DNA from: Saprospirales bacterium | GTDB lineage: Bacteria; Bacteroidota; Bacteroidia; Chitinophagales; Saprospiraceae | Direction: 5' to 3' | DNA: 64,000 bases | Assembly: GCA_016711045.1 (NCBI GenBank) | Contig: JADJTT010000001.1 | Span: 62,001 to 126,000 of the forward strand | In this document: one piece after another, positions 62,056 through 64,000 of the stretch | Position numbering within the stretch: position 1 is the first letter of the stretch | Layout: every line of letters starts with the position of its first letter | Made by a program: the position numbers and the translations under genes | The notes under the pieces: model-generated | What the model was told of the DNA's origin: nothing | Database searches by the model: none | Seen by the model: the letters and a program-made list of their open reading frames with translations, nothing else

Positions 62056-62926
62056 GCCGCATTTTGGATTTCCAGCGCCGGTGCGACCACAGCCAGTCCT
62101 CCGGCTTGGCGCGGATCACCGATTCCAGTTTAGCCATATAGGCGTTGGTCACGGCTCCTTCCTGCGTTTGGGAGGGACGTTCGATCAACTCGCTGAAGGT
62201 GATCTCATAATAGCCCCGCCGCACCCGCTGAATATCCATATAGAGCACCGGGCAATCCAGCTTCCGGGCGTAAAAATCGGCCCCATGGAGACAGGCCGTC
62301 TCCTGATTCAGAAACTGCACCCATTGCGCTTTTTTGTGGCTGGAAGGACTCTGGTCGGACATCATGATGTACAGTGCAGGCGTCGCCGGTAGGTTTTCCA
62401 TCGTTTGCCGGGTTTGGTAGTAAGGCGCCAATTGCAGGCCAAACCGGGTTCTGCGCTCCGCCATAAACCGCTCCACCAAGGGGTTGTGAATAGGCTTATA
62501 CACCCCGATGACCTGATGCTCCACCTGAAGGGCGAAGGATAACACGCCCCATTCCCAATTGCCGTAATGCGCCGGCATGGCAAACACGTGCTTCCCTTCG
62601 TAAAAGAACCGGTTTACCACTTCCGGATTCACAAACCGGTAGCGTTTCAGGACTTCCTCCTTTGAAATAAAAAGCCCCTTCATACCTTCCAGCAGAATGT
62701 CTGCCAGATGCCTGTAGAACAGGTTGGTAATCGCGGCCAACTCTTCTTCGCTCTTTTCCGGAAAGGATCGCTGCAAATTGCCCAGCACGATCTTCTTCCT
62801 ATACCGAAGCACCCGGTGAAGTACAAATGCCATCCCGTCAGAAAGCCGGAACAGCAGCCAAAAAGGCAAATGCGCAAACAGCATTACCCCGAGCCGGAAA
62901 AAAAGGTATTCCAGAAATTGCATCAT
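62036..62926 (-). CDS. Lipid A biosynthesis acyltransferase (LpxL/HtrB family)
   Basis: A protein of 296 residues with an N-terminal hydrophobic anchor ('FFRLGVMLFAHLPFWLLFRL') and the H-x4-E catalytic motif 'PAHYGNWEWG' near residue 119. It adds a secondary acyl chain to lipid A at the inner membrane. A minus-strand TATCTTTG -7 element (62931-62938) is only about 5 bp from the start codon, so the mRNA may be nearly leaderless, or the start may be the second ATG at 62923. Confidence 0.92.
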   Translation of the reverse strand: MMQFLEYLFFRLGVMLFAHLPFWLLFRLSDGMAFVLHRVLRYRKKIVLGNLQRSFPEKSEEELAAITNLFYRHLADILLEGMKGLFISKEEVLKRYRFVNPEVVNRFFYEGKHVFAMPAHYGNWEWGVLSFALQVEHQVIGVYKPIHNPLVERFMAERRTRFGLQLAPYYQTRQTMENLPATPALYIMMSDQSPSSHKKAQWVQFLNQETACLHGADFYARKLDCPVLYMDIQRVRRGYYEITFSELIERPSQTQEGAVTNAYMAKLESVIRAKPEDWLWSHRRWKSKMRPISADQ

Positions 62927-62986
62927 TTTGCAAAGATATGATCAAAAAATACCGTGGGGCCATTTGCAGGTGCTTATCTTCGTGTC

Positions 62987-64000
62987 ATGTTCCAATTCGA
63001 CAATATACAACTCAAGCACCTGGCCCTGCATCGGGTAGGTAACAGGCACCGGGAAGAAACCAACTTCTTCTCCAACGCGCTTCTCGACCCTCATGAAGAT
63101 GTGGAGGTTGCGCTCAAACGCTATTTCCTGCGCCCGTTTAAAAAAGCATCGTCGCTATACCGGTTTCAGCACAGCAGCGACCTGCAGTTGAATGAGGTCT
63201 ATTCCTATGCGCAAAAGATCTTTGAAGATCCCCTGCAATTGCTGGAGCAGTCCCGCCACATCGTGGAGCATCTTTACAACCAATCCAACCACCCCAATAT
63301 CAAGACCGGGGAGGTATATGTAGCCTATTTTTCCGACCTGCTGCTCGAAGATGAGCTCGTCGATGCGATAGGCATTTTCAAATCGGAACGCAAAAGCGCC
63401 TTTCTCAAGATCACAGAATACCTCAGCAGCCTGCAGTTATCGCGCATCGAGGGTATTGACATCGACCAGTTTGACAAAGGGTGCCTGATCGCCGATACCC
63501 TTGAAGAGGACGGCTACCGCCTTTTTACGGTCGACAACAACAACTACGACGCGCAATATTGGCCCTATCATTTTCTCAATGTCGACTTTGTGGAAGACAA
63601 GCACTTCCACACCATGAAGTACCTCGAGTTGTGCGATGATTTTTCCCGCTCTTTCGTGGCGCCCCAAAGCGACAAACGCGAGCAGCTCCATTTCATGGCG
63701 CAGGCAGCCGATTATTTTCAGCAAAACGATGCCTTTCAACTCAATGAATTTACCGAGCGTTTTTTGCCCGATGAACCGGCACAGCATGCCTTTAGCAACC
63801 TCCGCACCGATTATGGCTTAGATCAGGTCAGTAATTTCCCCATTTCACCCCAGGCCTTAAAGGAATCGCGCAGGTTGTTCAAAAACCGCATCCAGCTCGA
63901 CACCAAAATTCAGATCCAACTCGACTTTCAGCACCCCGACATCAGTGAGCGCTTTCTCGAACGCGGATTTGACGAGGAAAGAGGGATGCATTATTATAAA
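62987..64000 (+). CDS. Nucleoid-associated protein (NdpA/YejK family), 3' end outside window
   Basis: ATG 62987 opens a frame that stays open to base 64000, giving 338 residues. It matches the 37-kDa nucleoid-associated protein family (PF04245): 'FDNIQLKHLALHRVGNRHREE' at the start, 'HPNIKTGEVYVAYFSDLLLEDELVDAIGIFKSE' in the middle, and 'FDEERGMHYYK' at the edge, which should be only a few residues from the natural end. It binds DNA in the nucleoid. It is divergent from the acyltransferase gene. Confidence 0.85.
   Translation, partial: MFQFDNIQLKHLALHRVGNRHREETNFFSNALLDPHEDVEVALKRYFLRPFKKASSLYRFQHSSDLQLNEVYSYAQKIFEDPLQLLEQSRHIVEHLYNQSNHPNIKTGEVYVAYFSDLLLEDELVDAIGIFKSERKSAFLKITEYLSSLQLSRIEGIDIDQFDKGCLIADTLEEDGYRLFTVDNNNYDAQYWPYHFLNVDFVEDKHFHTMKYLELCDDFSRSFVAPQSDKREQLHFMAQAADYFQQNDAFQLNEFTERFLPDEPAQHAFSNLRTDYGLDQVSNFPISPQALKESRRLFKNRIQLDTKIQIQLDFQHPDISERFLERGFDEERGMHYYK

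Overview
The window is chromosomal DNA of a member of the Bacteroidota. The evidence is the SusC/SusD pair, C-terminal type IX secretion (T9SS) sorting domains, TAnnTTTG-type -7 promoter elements, few Shine-Dalgarno sequences, and a BlaI/M56-peptidase pair. GC content is moderate and the gene set (many T9SS cargos, long intergenic stem-loops) looks like Saprospiria; that last placement is inference.

Region 1 (1-13.9 kb) is a tightly packed plus-strand exopolysaccharide cluster, with many start/stop overlaps. It holds two GNAT/FemAB-type acyltransferases, an ATP-grasp protein, a GT4 glycosyltransferase, asparagine synthase, three NodB-like deacetylases, a DUF354 protein, a UDP-sugar epimerase, two paralogous initiating sugar transferases and a formyltransferase. 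The enzyme mix points to a glycan whose amino sugars are deacetylated and then formylated or decorated through amide bonds.

Region 2 (14-30.8 kb) is a polysaccharide-utilisation locus: a membrane-bound propeller sensor with a LuxR DNA-binding domain, two GH144-like glucanases, a six-repeat T9SS surface protein, a GH3 beta-glucosidase, SusC and SusD. The combination suggests beta-1,2-glucan as substrate. Two genes are broken: one by a single in-frame TGA, one by two frameshifts.

Region 3 (30.8-45.7 kb) is a sulfane-sulfur island: a Prx6-type peroxiredoxin, seven rhodanese domains in five genes, two CstB-like persulfide dioxygenase-rhodanese fusions, a SulP permease, a DUF3365 c-type heme lipoprotein, a DUF255 thioredoxin-like protein, a cysteine-dioxygenase/methyltransferase fusion, thioredoxin, two half-size YeeE/YedE permeases and a porin. 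Four promoters in it share one architecture: a GTGAYnnnnATCAC palindrome 22-23 bp upstream of a TAnnTTTG element, with a second palindrome nearby. I read this as a Crp/Fnr-family regulon. A run of six stem-loops (35352-35688) lies between the two dioxygenase genes. This island is the best candidate for an undescribed system.

Region 4 (45.7-64 kb) holds mostly housekeeping or solitary genes: Ppx/GppA, a beta-barrel protein, a PhnP-like hydrolase, FabG, an M43-type metalloprotease, BlaI/BlaR-like regulators with two operators, a SWIM protein, aldehyde dehydrogenase, MoaA, a T9SS endonuclease I, PhoD, a lipid A acyltransferase and a nucleoid-associated protein cut by the window end. Two copies of a 150-bp MITE-like element (40954 and 47839) flank the second half of the sulfur island. 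No rRNA, tRNA or CRISPR array was seen.
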